Shown piece by piece: positions 7,815 through 15,462 of a DNA stretch of 21,130 nucleotides. Both the position numbers and the translations under genes were made by a program. Source of the DNA: Lachnospiraceae bacterium. GTDB lineage: Bacteria; Bacillota; Clostridia; Lachnospirales; Lachnospiraceae. The stretch spans positions 1-21,130 of the forward strand of contig CAAGSD010000117.1 of NCBI GenBank assembly GCA_900772845.1, in the 5' to 3' direction. Positions within the stretch are counted from its first letter, which is position 1. Each line of letters opens with the position of its first letter. The notes under the pieces were generated by a model, which did no database searches, had not been told where the DNA came from, and saw only the letters and a list, made by a program, of their open reading frames with translations.

Positions 7815-8240
7815 CCACTTGAAAATTACGATTCCCGCAATGGCAACAGCCATGCCGATGGCTTTCCGCCATTCCCAGGGCTGTTTCTCCACGCCAAACC
7901 ATCCAAACAACTCAATGATATATGCCACGGCAAGCTGTGCGGTCACGATGAGCATTACCGCTTTGGCCGGTCCCAGGGCATCCATGCTGCGGATTACGGT
8001 ATACGTAATAAAAGCTCCTATAGCACCTCCCAATAGCATATATTTCGGCTCTACCTGCCATACTTGCAAAAAAGAGGTCCGTTCCGTGCACAGCCATGCA
8101 CCCAGACATACTAACAGTGCTGTAAACTGTACAAAGGCACTGGACGTCCAGATCCCGGCAGATTTCGTCACCTGGGTATTGAACACGCCCTGAATACTCA
8201 TCAACGCTCCGGATAGCAAAGCAATCAAAAAACCGATCAT
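7812..8240 (-). CDS. YdcZ/DUF606-type small membrane transporter
   Basis: Integral membrane protein of 142 residues of the drug/metabolite transporter superfamily (YdcZ branch). It has about four to five hydrophobic helices: near 2-20, 33-50, 68-88, 93-113 and 124-141. The N-terminal pattern GALMSIQGVFNTQ and the later GGAIGAFITYTVI are typical. Such short proteins have one repeat and work as dimers or paired genes; no partner is seen here, and the substrate is unknown. AAGGTGG lies 10 nt before the ATG, but both are drawn into a strong hairpin at 8230-8291. It begins 70 bp after the solute-binding protein gene and may be the last gene of the arginine operon; its own promoter is not evident. 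Confidence 0.85.
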   Translation of the reverse strand: MIGFLIALLSGALMSIQGVFNTQVTKSAGIWTSSAFVQFTALLVCLGAWLCTERTSFLQVWQVEPKYMLLGGAIGAFITYTVIRSMDALGPAKAVMLIVTAQLAVAYIIELFGWFGVEKQPWEWRKAIGMAVAIAGIVIFKW

Positions 8241-8291
8241 AGAATTCTACCACCTTTTCTTTTTAGTAGTAGTCTATCCTGTGATCGGTTT
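8230..8291 (-). promoter_or_regulatory. Hairpin sequestering the start of the transporter gene
   Basis: In minus-strand RNA, AAACCGAUCA (8291-8282) pairs perfectly with UGAUCGGUUU (8239-8230). An inner CUACUAC/GUGGUAG helix encloses an A-rich loop. The ribosome site (AAGGUGG) is partly in the inner helix, and the AUG (8240-8238) straddles the base of the outer right arm. The outer stem is followed by a short U run, so the structure also resembles an intrinsic terminator. Either translational or transcriptional control of the transporter is plausible. Confidence 0.6.
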
Positions 8292-8310
8292 CTTCATTCA
8301 TAACAACTGA

Positions 8311-9762
8311 TCAATTCTCTACATTTCCCAGCTGCTGCGATATCGTGTCTGACAACTGCTGGACCAGCATGGTCACATCCTCACCCTTCCATACTTTGGA
8401 GAACAGTATTTCCAGCTGCATCCAGAAGTTCCCCGTCTCCAGCATCTTGGGCAAGGATACACTGTCTGCATACTCATCGGCAAAAATCGTAAGGGCGCCG
8501 TTGTCCGCATTCTCTGCCGCCTGAAGACTTGCCGGCATTTTGCCGGAGCGTTCATACAGTCCGTCCGCATAGCCTTCTGCCAGATAAGCGGCGAAGCAGT
8601 CCGCCAGTTCCTTGTGTTCCGAATAGCCGTTGATAACTGCTGCTCCCGTAACAGATAAAGATCTGCTCTGTAGCTCTGCGCTGACATCCGGCATACGGGC
8701 AATTCCGTAATTAAATGCAAGGCTGCCATCTGCTCTGGCCTCTTCCAGCCGTTTGACCACATCCGTAGTTCCGATAGTGAACATGGTCTTGCCATCGATA
8801 AAGTCCTGAATCACGGAATCATAAGTCACCGTGTCGGACTCGATGAAGAAGAACTGATTCAGCGCCTTGTATACTTCCAGACACTGGATGGTCTCCGGGT
8901 TGTTGATGTTAATATCGTTTCTGTCATCTCCGGGATCACCGCCTACGATCATGTAGTTACCCACGATCCAGTAGTTGTAGAAAATATTGTTCACGTCCCA
9001 TTTCATGACACCTTCCACACCTTCCGGTGCATCAAAGGTATCTGCAATATTCAGCAGATCATCCACTGTGGAGGGAAGTGCTTCCGCGAAATACTGCTCT
9101 GCCAGCGCATTTACCGCTGCCTCATCCGCTGTCACCTGTTCCGTGGTCTGGTCTTCCGGAAGAGAATCTTCCTCGATGATCTCTTCTCCTTCCCCTATAG
9201 GTTCATCATTCTCACTGTTTCCCGCCAGTTCCTTCTCCGCCTGCTGGGCTGCCCAGGTGCGAAGATAGTCTTCATTATATACCAGTGCACTGGTGTCAAA
9301 ATAAACCGGGTAACCGATCAGCTTCTGATCATAGGTTACCGCAGACAGAGCTGCCTGGGAAAAATGGTCTGTATTGCAGATTCCAACAGTATCCGGTACC
9401 TTGGCCGCAAGCCCCGCCAGATAAGCCTTTTCCAGAGAGTCACTGCTCAACAGATAGACATCCGGCATCTGATCGGAATGCAGTGTCTCCTGATTGATTG
9501 CCTCCAGATATTCACTGTCAGAAGTAAGTACAGGAATCACACGGACTCCACTGTTCTGTTCTCCGAAGGATACTGCCGCTGCATTGATATAACCGGATAA
9601 AGCTTCATCCGAATACCAGCAATAAATCGTCTCCTTATTCCGAAACAGCTGAAGACCGCTGCTCTCCTGAGTCTGGCTCATTTCCTGCGTACTTCCGTAA
9701 ACAGCTGCAGCAGCCATGGCGATCACAGCTGCTGTAGCGATAATTCTTTTTTTCAAAAACAT
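8311..9762 (-). CDS. Extracellular solute-binding protein, family 1 type
   Basis: Predicted exported protein of 483 residues. It has a charged N-terminus and hydrophobic signal segment (about 5-23). No lipobox cysteine is seen, unusual for a Gram-positive binding protein. The mature part has the bacterial family 1 layout: YCWYSDEALSGYINAAAVSF, then SDQMPDVYLLSSDSL, IGYPVYFDTSALVYN and a C-terminal QLEILFSKVWKGEDV. An acidic Glu/Asp-rich insert lies in the first half (about 185-215). The gene begins 17 bp after argD on the same strand, so it is probably co-transcribed with arginine biosynthesis. No permease or ATPase genes are adjacent. The ligand is unknown; a sugar or peptide-like solute would suit the family, while an arginine link rests on location only. 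Confidence 0.8.
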   Translation of the reverse strand: MFLKKRIIATAAVIAMAAAAVYGSTQEMSQTQESSGLQLFRNKETIYCWYSDEALSGYINAAAVSFGEQNSGVRVIPVLTSDSEYLEAINQETLHSDQMPDVYLLSSDSLEKAYLAGLAAKVPDTVGICNTDHFSQAALSAVTYDQKLIGYPVYFDTSALVYNEDYLRTWAAQQAEKELAGNSENDEPIGEGEEIIEEDSLPEDQTTEQVTADEAAVNALAEQYFAEALPSTVDDLLNIADTFDAPEGVEGVMKWDVNNIFYNYWIVGNYMIVGGDPGDDRNDININNPETIQCLEVYKALNQFFFIESDTVTYDSVIQDFIDGKTMFTIGTTDVVKRLEEARADGSLAFNYGIARMPDVSAELQSRSLSVTGAAVINGYSEHKELADCFAAYLAEGYADGLYERSGKMPASLQAAENADNGALTIFADEYADSVSLPKMLETGNFWMQLEILFSKVWKGEDVTMLVQQLSDTISQQLGNVEN

Positions 9763-9779
9763 AACTTAACCTAAACCTC

Positions 9780-10973
9780 TTATTCGATACAGGTGTTCAA
9801 AATAGCTATCATTTCGTCCACATTTTCTCTGGTAATCACGAGAGGAGGTACAAAACGGATAATATCCGCACCGGCATTGATCAAAATCAATCCCTTCTCC
9901 AATGCCTTGTTGATGATCTCTCCTACCGGATGGTCAAATACCAGTCCCTGCATCAGTCCCACACCACGGCGTTCTTTGATGCAGTCATACTTGTCTGCCA
10001 GTTCGTTCAGACGCTGTTCCAGATAGGGAGCCACCTCTCTCACATGTTCTATTATATGGTCCTCTTCAAATAAATCAAGCACTTTTTCCACCGCTGCGCA
10101 GGCTAACGGGTTTCCACCGTAGGTGGTTCCGTGATCTCCCGCTGTCAGGGAATGCTGTGCCACTTTCTCTGTCATCATAAAGGCACCTACCGGTACACCA
10201 CAGCCCAGCGCTTTGGCAGAGGTCATGATATCCGGCTTCACGCCGAAACGCTGCCATGCATACATGTAACCGGTACGTCCCATGCCGCACTGGATCTCGT
10301 CTAAGATCAGCAGGATATCCCTCTCATCGCACAGATCTCTGACCTGTTTTAAGAACTCTTCGGCAGCTGGACGCAGTCCGCCCTCGCCCTGCACAGTCTC
10401 CATGATAATAGCACAGGTCTTATCCGTCACCTGATCCAATACACTCCGGAAATCATTCAGTTCTGCAAATCTGATATGTCCGATCATGGGCTGGAACGCC
10501 TCACGATACTTGGGATTGCCTGTCACTGACAAAGCTCCCATGGTTCTGCCATGGAAAGAGTGATTCATGGCAATGATCTCATGGTCGGTACAGCCGTCCT
10601 TCAGATAGGCATATTTTCTGGCTGCCTTAATGGCACCTTCTACTGCTTCCGCACCGGAATTGGTGAAAAAGACACGATCCATGCCGGATACTTTTTTGAT
10701 CTTGCGTGCCGCCTCAATGGCGGGTACATTGTAATAATAATTGGAAGTATGGATCAATTTATCGATCTGTGCCTTCAGCGCATCGTTGTATGCCTTGTTC
10801 TGATAGCCCAGGGCAAATACAGCGATTCCCGCTACGAAATCCAGATATTTCTTACCGTCGGTATCATACAGATGTACCCCTTCGCCCTTGTCCAGAACGA
10901 TCTGATACCGGTTATAAGTATGCAGCAGGTCTGCTTCTGCCTCTGCGATATATTCTTTCATGGTGTCGCTCAT
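9780..10973 (-). CDS. argD: Acetylornithine aminotransferase
   Basis: PLP enzyme of 397 residues that converts N-acetylglutamate semialdehyde plus glutamate to N-acetylornithine and 2-oxoglutarate, in the cytoplasm. Class III aminotransferase features are intact: FFTNSGAEAVEGAIKAARKY (103-122), NHSFHGRT (137-144), LILDEIQCGMGRTG with D225, and SAKALGCG with the PLP lysine K254. The start at 10973 has GGAGAGG six bases upstream; a longer TTG-started frame from 11024 runs into the intergenic hairpin and lacks a ribosome site. It follows argB after 170 bp of hairpins and precedes the solute-binding protein by 17 bp. Confidence 0.96.
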   Translation of the reverse strand: MSDTMKEYIAEAEADLLHTYNRYQIVLDKGEGVHLYDTDGKKYLDFVAGIAVFALGYQNKAYNDALKAQIDKLIHTSNYYYNVPAIEAARKIKKVSGMDRVFFTNSGAEAVEGAIKAARKYAYLKDGCTDHEIIAMNHSFHGRTMGALSVTGNPKYREAFQPMIGHIRFAELNDFRSVLDQVTDKTCAIIMETVQGEGGLRPAAEEFLKQVRDLCDERDILLILDEIQCGMGRTGYMYAWQRFGVKPDIMTSAKALGCGVPVGAFMMTEKVAQHSLTAGDHGTTYGGNPLACAAVEKVLDLFEEDHIIEHVREVAPYLEQRLNELADKYDCIKERRGVGLMQGLVFDHPVGEIINKALEKGLILINAGADIIRFVPPLVITRENVDEMIAILNTCIE

Positions 10974-11014
10974 TTTTCCTCTCCATTCCGCAGACGTTCT
11001 TTTTGTCAAGGAAA

Positions 11015-11137
11015 CGCAAACCAAATTTTTAATTTGGTTTTGCGATAATGGCTACTTTGTGACGCCTGCGGCACAATATAGCCAAAGCCATCTAAATATG
11101 GCTTGTGCGGAATAAGTTGTCAGGCTTATTCTGCACA
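11015..11137. repeat. Four adjacent hairpins between argB and argD
   Basis: Nearly the whole argB-argD gap is inverted repeats. (a) 11015-11044: CGCAAACCAAATT against AATTTGGTTTTGCG. (b) 11049-11084: TGGCTA/TAGCCA outer and TTGTG/CACAA inner. (c) 11086-11103: AGCCAT/ATGGCT. (d) 11104-11137: a 13-bp stem ending GGAATAAG/CTTATTC with one wobble, followed on the plus strand by six T. None has a U-tract in the operon direction. It may be an inserted structured repeat or an RNA-processing region that sets different levels of argB and argD. Confidence 0.8.
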
Positions 11138-11143
11138 CTTTTT

Positions 11144-12022
11144 TCACTCCTCATCGGATACGATTGCAGTTCCGATACCCTGATTGGTGAAGATCTCCAG
11201 CAGCAGGCAATGTGCCAGACGTCCGTCCAGAATATGCACACGGTTTACACCGTTGCGGATCGCAGAAGTGCAGTTATTCAGCTTCGGCAGCATGCCGCCG
11301 CCGATGTAACCATCGTGGATCAGGCTCTCTGCCTCGGAGGCTGTCAGTCTGGAAATAAAGGTGGACTTGTCGTTAATGTCTTTGTACAGTCCCTCGATAT
11401 CCGTCAGGAATGCCAGCTTCTCCGCATGTACGGCTTTTGCGATGGCGCAGGCAGCATCATCCGCATTGATATTATAGGTGTGATAGTCCTTGTCCAGTCC
11501 AATGGGAGCGATGATGGGCAGGTAATCCTTCTCCAGCATGTCGAAGAGAATATCCGGATTCACGCCGGTGATCTCGCCTACATAGCCGATGTCCTGACCG
11601 TCGGAGTATTTTTTCTCTACCTGGAGCAGACCGCCGTCTTTGCCGCTGACGCCCACTGCCTTGACACCCAGCTCTTCCACCATGGTCACAAGGCTCTTAT
11701 TCACCTTGTTCAGCACCATTTCCGCAATCTCCATGGTCTCCTCATCGGTGACACGCAGACCGTTGACGAACTTTGCTTCTTTGCCGACCTTGCCAACCCA
11801 GCGGCTGATCTCCTTGCCACCACCGTGCACGATAATAGGCTTAAAGCCTACCAGCTTTAACAGCGTCACATCCTTGATGACATTTTTCTGCAATTCTTCA
11901 TTGCTCATGGCACTGCCGCCGTATTTTACCACGATGATCTTACGGTTGAATTTCTGTATGTAAGGAAGCGCCTCGATCAGCACCTCCGCTTTTCTCATTA
12001 CCTGTTCCATATCCTTTTCCAT
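11144..12022 (-). CDS. argB: N-acetylglutamate kinase
   Basis: Cytoplasmic kinase of 292 residues that phosphorylates N-acetylglutamate using ATP, the controlled step of the cyclic arginine route. Visible are the ATP-site start IIVVKYGGSAM, the substrate loop IIVHGGGKEISRW, NGLRVTD, and the C-terminal GGMLPKL and VHILDGR. An N-terminal helix (residues 1-22) precedes the kinase fold, as in arginine-inhibited hexameric enzymes; feedback inhibition is therefore likely and fits the neighbouring ArgJ. The ATG at 12022 with GAGGA seven bases upstream is chosen over an ATG four codons earlier. It lies 68 bp after argJ. Confidence 0.96.
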   Translation of the reverse strand: MEKDMEQVMRKAEVLIEALPYIQKFNRKIIVVKYGGSAMSNEELQKNVIKDVTLLKLVGFKPIIVHGGGKEISRWVGKVGKEAKFVNGLRVTDEETMEIAEMVLNKVNKSLVTMVEELGVKAVGVSGKDGGLLQVEKKYSDGQDIGYVGEITGVNPDILFDMLEKDYLPIIAPIGLDKDYHTYNINADDAACAIAKAVHAEKLAFLTDIEGLYKDINDKSTFISRLTASEAESLIHDGYIGGGMLPKLNNCTSAIRNGVNRVHILDGRLAHCLLLEIFTNQGIGTAIVSDEE

Positions 12023-12090
12023 TTTTATCCTCATTTCCGCAGATATCTGATCCGCCCGTCACTTATTTCTTCCGTATGTCGCACACTGTC

Positions 12091-13314
12091 TTAAGAACGA
12101 TAGTCTGCGTTGATCTTCACATAGTCATAGCTTAGATCACAGCCCCATGCGGCAGCTTCTGCCTCACCCATGTGCATATCCACCAGTGCGGTGACTTCCG
12201 GATCGGAGAGGATCTTCGTCGCCTCTTCCTCGCTGTAATCACATGCCACACCGTTTCCAAAGATATGAATTTTACCGCTCTTACTCTGGAAATACAGATC
12301 CACATTTTCGGGATCGAATTTGGCTCCGGAATAGCCCAGTGCACAGAGAATACGTCCCCAGTTGGCATCATGACCGAAGATGGCTGCCTTGGTCAGAGAA
12401 GAACAGATCACGGATTTTGCCAGAGTTCTGGCATCTTCCTTGCTGGCGGCATTGATTACTTTGGTCTCGAACAGTGCTGTTGCACCCTCGCCGTCTCCTG
12501 CCATTTTCTTGGCCAGAAAAGTAGTGATCTCATGCAGTGCCTTGCAGAAGTTATCGTAATCTTCGCCCTCTGCAGTGATCTCCTCGTTACCTGCCATACC
12601 GTTGGCGAGTACCAGCAGGGTATCGTTGGTGGAAGTATCGCCGTCCACGGAGATCATGTTGAAGGAATCCACTACATCTGCGCTGACACACTTCTGCAGC
12701 ATCTCTTTGGAAATCTTCACATCAGTAGTCACAAAACCAAGCATGGTACACATATTCGGATGGATCATGCCGGAACCCTTACACATGCCGCCCAGTGTCA
12801 CGGTCTTACCGCCGATCTCGGTCTCGATGGCAATCTCCTTGGGAACAGTATCGGTCGTCATGATGGCATGGGCTGCATCGGCGCCTGCTTCCAGGGTATC
12901 TGCCTTGGCTGCCACCAGTTTCTCAATACCGGCAGTGATCTTGTCTACGGGGATCTGCATGCCGATGACACCTGTGGATGCCACCAGTACGGCATCGGTG
13001 GGCACGCCCAGCAGTTCTCCCGCACATTCTGCCTCCGCCTCACAACAGTCCAGTCCCTGTCTGCCGGTGCAGGCATTGGCGATTCCTGAATTGACAACCA
13101 CTGCCTGTGCAAATGCAGAATGCTCCACGATCTGCTTATCCCACAGTACAGGTGCCGCCTTTACCACATTGGAGGTAAAGGTACCAGCCACGGTACAGGG
13201 TACCTTACTTGCGATCAGCGCCATATCCTTACGATTCTTATATTTAATGGCAGCTTCCACACCTGCTGCCTCAAAGCCTTTTGCTGCGGTCACGCCGCCC
13301 TGGATCTGTTTCAT
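12091..13314 (-). CDS. argJ: Bifunctional glutamate N-acetyltransferase/acetylornithine acetyltransferase
   Basis: Protein of 407 residues that moves the acetyl group from N-acetylornithine to glutamate, closing the acetyl cycle; many family members also use acetyl-CoA. ArgJ proteins cleave themselves into alpha and beta chains at a conserved Thr in KGSGMIHPNMxTML. Here the motif is intact with Thr190 as the predicted nucleophile, but the preceding residue is Cys rather than the common Ala. The oxyanion-region motif STGVIG is at 113-118. AAAGGAG lies nine bases upstream of the ATG. Its presence means argA and argE are not required for the pathway. It sits 27 bp after the acetyltransferase gene. 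Confidence 0.96.
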   Translation of the reverse strand: MKQIQGGVTAAKGFEAAGVEAAIKYKNRKDMALIASKVPCTVAGTFTSNVVKAAPVLWDKQIVEHSAFAQAVVVNSGIANACTGRQGLDCCEAEAECAGELLGVPTDAVLVASTGVIGMQIPVDKITAGIEKLVAAKADTLEAGADAAHAIMTTDTVPKEIAIETEIGGKTVTLGGMCKGSGMIHPNMCTMLGFVTTDVKISKEMLQKCVSADVVDSFNMISVDGDTSTNDTLLVLANGMAGNEEITAEGEDYDNFCKALHEITTFLAKKMAGDGEGATALFETKVINAASKEDARTLAKSVICSSLTKAAIFGHDANWGRILCALGYSGAKFDPENVDLYFQSKSGKIHIFGNGVACDYSEEEATKILSDPEVTALVDMHMGEAEAAAWGCDLSYDYVKINADYRS

Positions 13315-13341
13315 TTGAAAAATCTCCTTTCGCTTCCGTTT

Positions 13342-13803
13342 CTATTTATTAAATGCTGTAATGTTCTCTTCATTCAAAGTAAAGTCATAATAGTTCAGAT
13401 CTTCCCGCTTCGTCCAGCCGATGCATTTCCAGAAAGCATTACCGATATCGTTCTGGGTAAATGCGATCAGGCTGACCTTGTTGATATGCTCCGCCTTCAG
13501 GGCATTCATGCAGTGGACCACCATGGCTTTGCCTATACCAAGTCTTCTGTAATCTTCTCTGACACATACATGATACAGGCAGCCCCGTCGCCCATCATGA
13601 CCGCAGAGGATGCCGCCCACTACGCTTCCGTCCTCCCCGACGGCTACCACACTGGTGCCGGGATTCCGGTGGATAAAACGCTCCACACCTTCTCTGGAAT
13701 CATCGATACTCCGGATGCCGAAGCCGTGAATAGTCATCCAGAGGGCATGTAGACCGTCATAATCTTCTATGGTCATTGGTTTGATCGTAAACTGTTTGCT
13801 CAT
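13342..13803 (-). CDS. GNAT-family N-acetyltransferase
   Basis: Acetyl-CoA-dependent acetyltransferase of 153 residues. The acetyl-CoA loop RRLGIG (86-91) follows the beta-strand CLYHVCVREDY. A late NAFWKCIGW is the usual C-terminal motif of this superfamily. It lies inside the arginine operon, 41 bp after argC and 27 bp before argJ. The substrate is unknown. A small glutamate N-acetyltransferase that primes the acetyl cycle (ArgA-like) is possible from context, as is an unrelated amine or protein acetyltransferase; sequence alone does not decide. The ribosome site (AAGGAT) is rather distant from the ATG. Confidence 0.88.
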   Translation of the reverse strand: MSKQFTIKPMTIEDYDGLHALWMTIHGFGIRSIDDSREGVERFIHRNPGTSVVAVGEDGSVVGGILCGHDGRRGCLYHVCVREDYRRLGIGKAMVVHCMNALKAEHINKVSLIAFTQNDIGNAFWKCIGWTKREDLNYYDFTLNEENITAFNK

Positions 13804-13844
13804 GTATGTATCTAATCCTTTCTGATTCTTTTCCTGTCACTGCT

Positions 13845-14903
13845 TTAAGGGAAGCAGGGAACCAGCTCCAGGCCCTCACTCTCGGGAAGTCCGAACAGCA
13901 GGTTCATATTCTGTACCGCCTGTCCTGCGGCACCCTTTACCAGATTATCCAATGCACCCATCATAATAATGCGTCCGGTACGCTCATCAATGACGAAATT
14001 GATGTCCACGTAATTACTGCCTTCCACCCACTTAGTCTCAGGGCAGCTGCCCTTATCCAGCACGCGGACAAACTTCTCATCTGCATAATATTTATCATAG
14101 ACAGCCTTTACCTCTTCATAAGTAGGAAGTGTGCCGTCCGGTTTTCTCTTCAGTGTTGCATACTCGGTTGCCAGAATACCACGGTTCATAGGTACGAGAT
14201 GTGGGGTAAAATTAATGGTCACCTGACAGTTGCCTGCATAGCCTAACTGCTCTTCGATCTCAGGAGTATGTCTGTGGCTGGCCACACCGTAAGCCTTCAT
14301 ATTCTCATTTACTTCGCAGAACAGGTTGGGCACCTTGGCTCCTCGTCCCGCACCGGAGGTTCCGGACTTGGCATCCACGATCAGGGTATTCACATCGATC
14401 ATGCCTTCCTTGACCATAGGATAAGCGGTCAAGATAGAACAAGTGGTATAGCAACCGGGGTTGGCTACCAGTCTGGTCTTCTCTGTGATCTTGTCACGGT
14501 TGATCTCACAGAGTCCGTAGACAGCCTCTTCGATAAACTGCGGAGACTTATGCTCGATGCCGTACCATTTTTCATAGGTAGCCGCATCCTTGATCCTGTA
14601 ATCGGCGGACAGATCCACAATCTTCACCTGAGAAAGGATCTCCTCTGTCAAAAGTCCTGCCAGAAATCCTTGGGGAGTTGCGGTAAAGATCACATCTACC
14701 TGCTTCGCCAGTTCTTCCAGATTATCATCCTTGCAGATATCCTCCACCAGTTCAAACATGTTCTGGTATACCTGATAATATTTCTTATCTATATAGCTTC
14801 GGGAACCGTACCATACGATTTTGGCATCCTTGTGATTTAACAGGATCCTTACCAGTTCTCCTCCGGCATAACCGGTTGCTCCGATGATTCCTACTCTGAT
14901 CAT
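13845..14903 (-). CDS. argC: N-acetyl-gamma-glutamyl-phosphate reductase
   Basis: NADPH-dependent reductase of 352 residues producing N-acetylglutamate semialdehyde. The Rossmann start VGIIGATGYAGGEL and the catalytic cysteine C151 in VANPGCYTT are intact, as is the SGTSGAGR loop. The start at 14903 has GAGAGG seven bases upstream and begins right at the Rossmann strand. A longer frame to 15026 translates the direct repeats upstream and is rejected. It is the first gene of the operon argC-GNAT-argJ-argB-argD-binding protein. Confidence 0.97.
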   Translation of the reverse strand: MIRVGIIGATGYAGGELVRILLNHKDAKIVWYGSRSYIDKKYYQVYQNMFELVEDICKDDNLEELAKQVDVIFTATPQGFLAGLLTEEILSQVKIVDLSADYRIKDAATYEKWYGIEHKSPQFIEEAVYGLCEINRDKITEKTRLVANPGCYTTCSILTAYPMVKEGMIDVNTLIVDAKSGTSGAGRGAKVPNLFCEVNENMKAYGVASHRHTPEIEEQLGYAGNCQVTINFTPHLVPMNRGILATEYATLKRKPDGTLPTYEEVKAVYDKYYADEKFVRVLDKGSCPETKWVEGSNYVDINFVIDERTGRIIMMGALDNLVKGAAGQAVQNMNLLFGLPESEGLELVPCFP

Positions 14904-14939
14904 TTTTCTACCTCTCTTGTTTATGTCATCGTTTTTTAT

Positions 14940-15007
14940 TTCTGTCACCGCCATACTTGTGTCAACGAATTGCTTCTGTCGCCGCAATACTTGTGTCAAC
15001 GAATTGC
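14940..15007. repeat. Two 34-bp direct repeats upstream of argC
   Basis: Units 14940-14973 and 14974-15007 differ at two positions. Each carries TGTCAA, which on the minus strand is TTGACA, a consensus -35 box. The copy nearer argC has only a weak AT-rich hexamer (GAAATA) at the right distance for a -10 box. The last seven bases of the second unit form the left arm of the 15001-15033 hairpin. Confidence 0.85.
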
Positions 15008-15192
15008 TTCGCAGCAAGCTGCTCACGCAATTCTGCTTTGGAACTATTCAGAACCCCATTCGCAAAATCGCTGCTACGCAGCTTGCTTTTTGCGAATGGA
15101 GTTACTTCGTCATATAAATATCGTCACATATTCTTACGAGTGCAAGCATTCGACGAATATGTATCGATATTTATCTGACTCTGAATAGTTCC
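15001..15192. repeat. Nested inverted-repeat element upstream of argC
   Basis: This 192-bp block is almost entirely paired. Hairpin 15001-15033: GAATTGC/GCAATTC outer, GCAGC/GCTGC inner. A closing stem of 13 perfect bp, GGAACTATTCAGA (15040-15052) with TCTGAATAGTTCC (15180-15192), encloses two arms. Arm one is 15056-15099 (12-bp CCATTCGCAAAA stem, GCTGC/GCAGC tip). Arm two is 15114-15174 (ATAAATATCG outer stem, ACATATTC middle stem, CGAGTGC/GCATTCG tip). The shape is a three-way junction with terminal inverted repeats. A smaller relative lies at 7758-7814. It could be a MITE-like insertion, a structured argC leader, or both. No target-site duplication is evident. Confidence 0.8.
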
Positions 15193-15220
15193 ATGATACC
15201 ACTTTCTTCCTAAATGTCTA
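15193..15220 (-). promoter_or_regulatory. Candidate argC operon promoter
   Basis: On the minus strand TAGACA (15220-15215), a 16-bp spacer and TATCAT (15198-15193) resemble a sigma-A promoter. The -10 box abuts the outer arm of the inverted-repeat element, so transcription would begin inside that arm and give a leader of about 280 nt before argC. Confidence 0.35.
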
Positions 15221-15462
15221 CTACTTTTTTTATTTTTATGCACTTTTTTTGTTCTCATATGTATATTTATACGTTTATTCATACTATTTTTATGTTTTTA
15301 TGCAATATCGTGGAATAATATTCATTCTGTCTTCTGCGCACTTTTATTTCCTATAGAAATCTGTTACAATAATTATGCTGTGCTTACGTTTACAGCGCAT
15401 TTATTTTGAGGCTCTTCCGGATCCGGTGTCTGCGGATCATATAGAGCAGAAATGAGGAAATC
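15221..15462. other. AT-rich divergent intergenic region
   Basis: No gene is seen. The stretch 15221-15305 is strongly AT-rich and holds GTATATTTATAC (a near palindrome) followed by TTATTCATACTA, reminiscent of the AT-rich 18-bp arginine-repressor boxes. A TACAAT at 15365-15370 could be the -10 of rqcH, without a clear -35. It separates the divergent argC and rqcH. Confidence 0.35.

Noticed and set aside
12172..13318. Long plus-strand frames opposite argJ
   Set aside because: They are antisense shadows of a conserved enzyme gene, caused by its codon bias.
14904..15026. 41-residue N-terminal extension of ArgC
   Set aside because: The extension translates the 34-bp direct repeats, lacks a ribosome site and precedes the Rossmann fold start; the ATG at 14903 has a good ribosome site.
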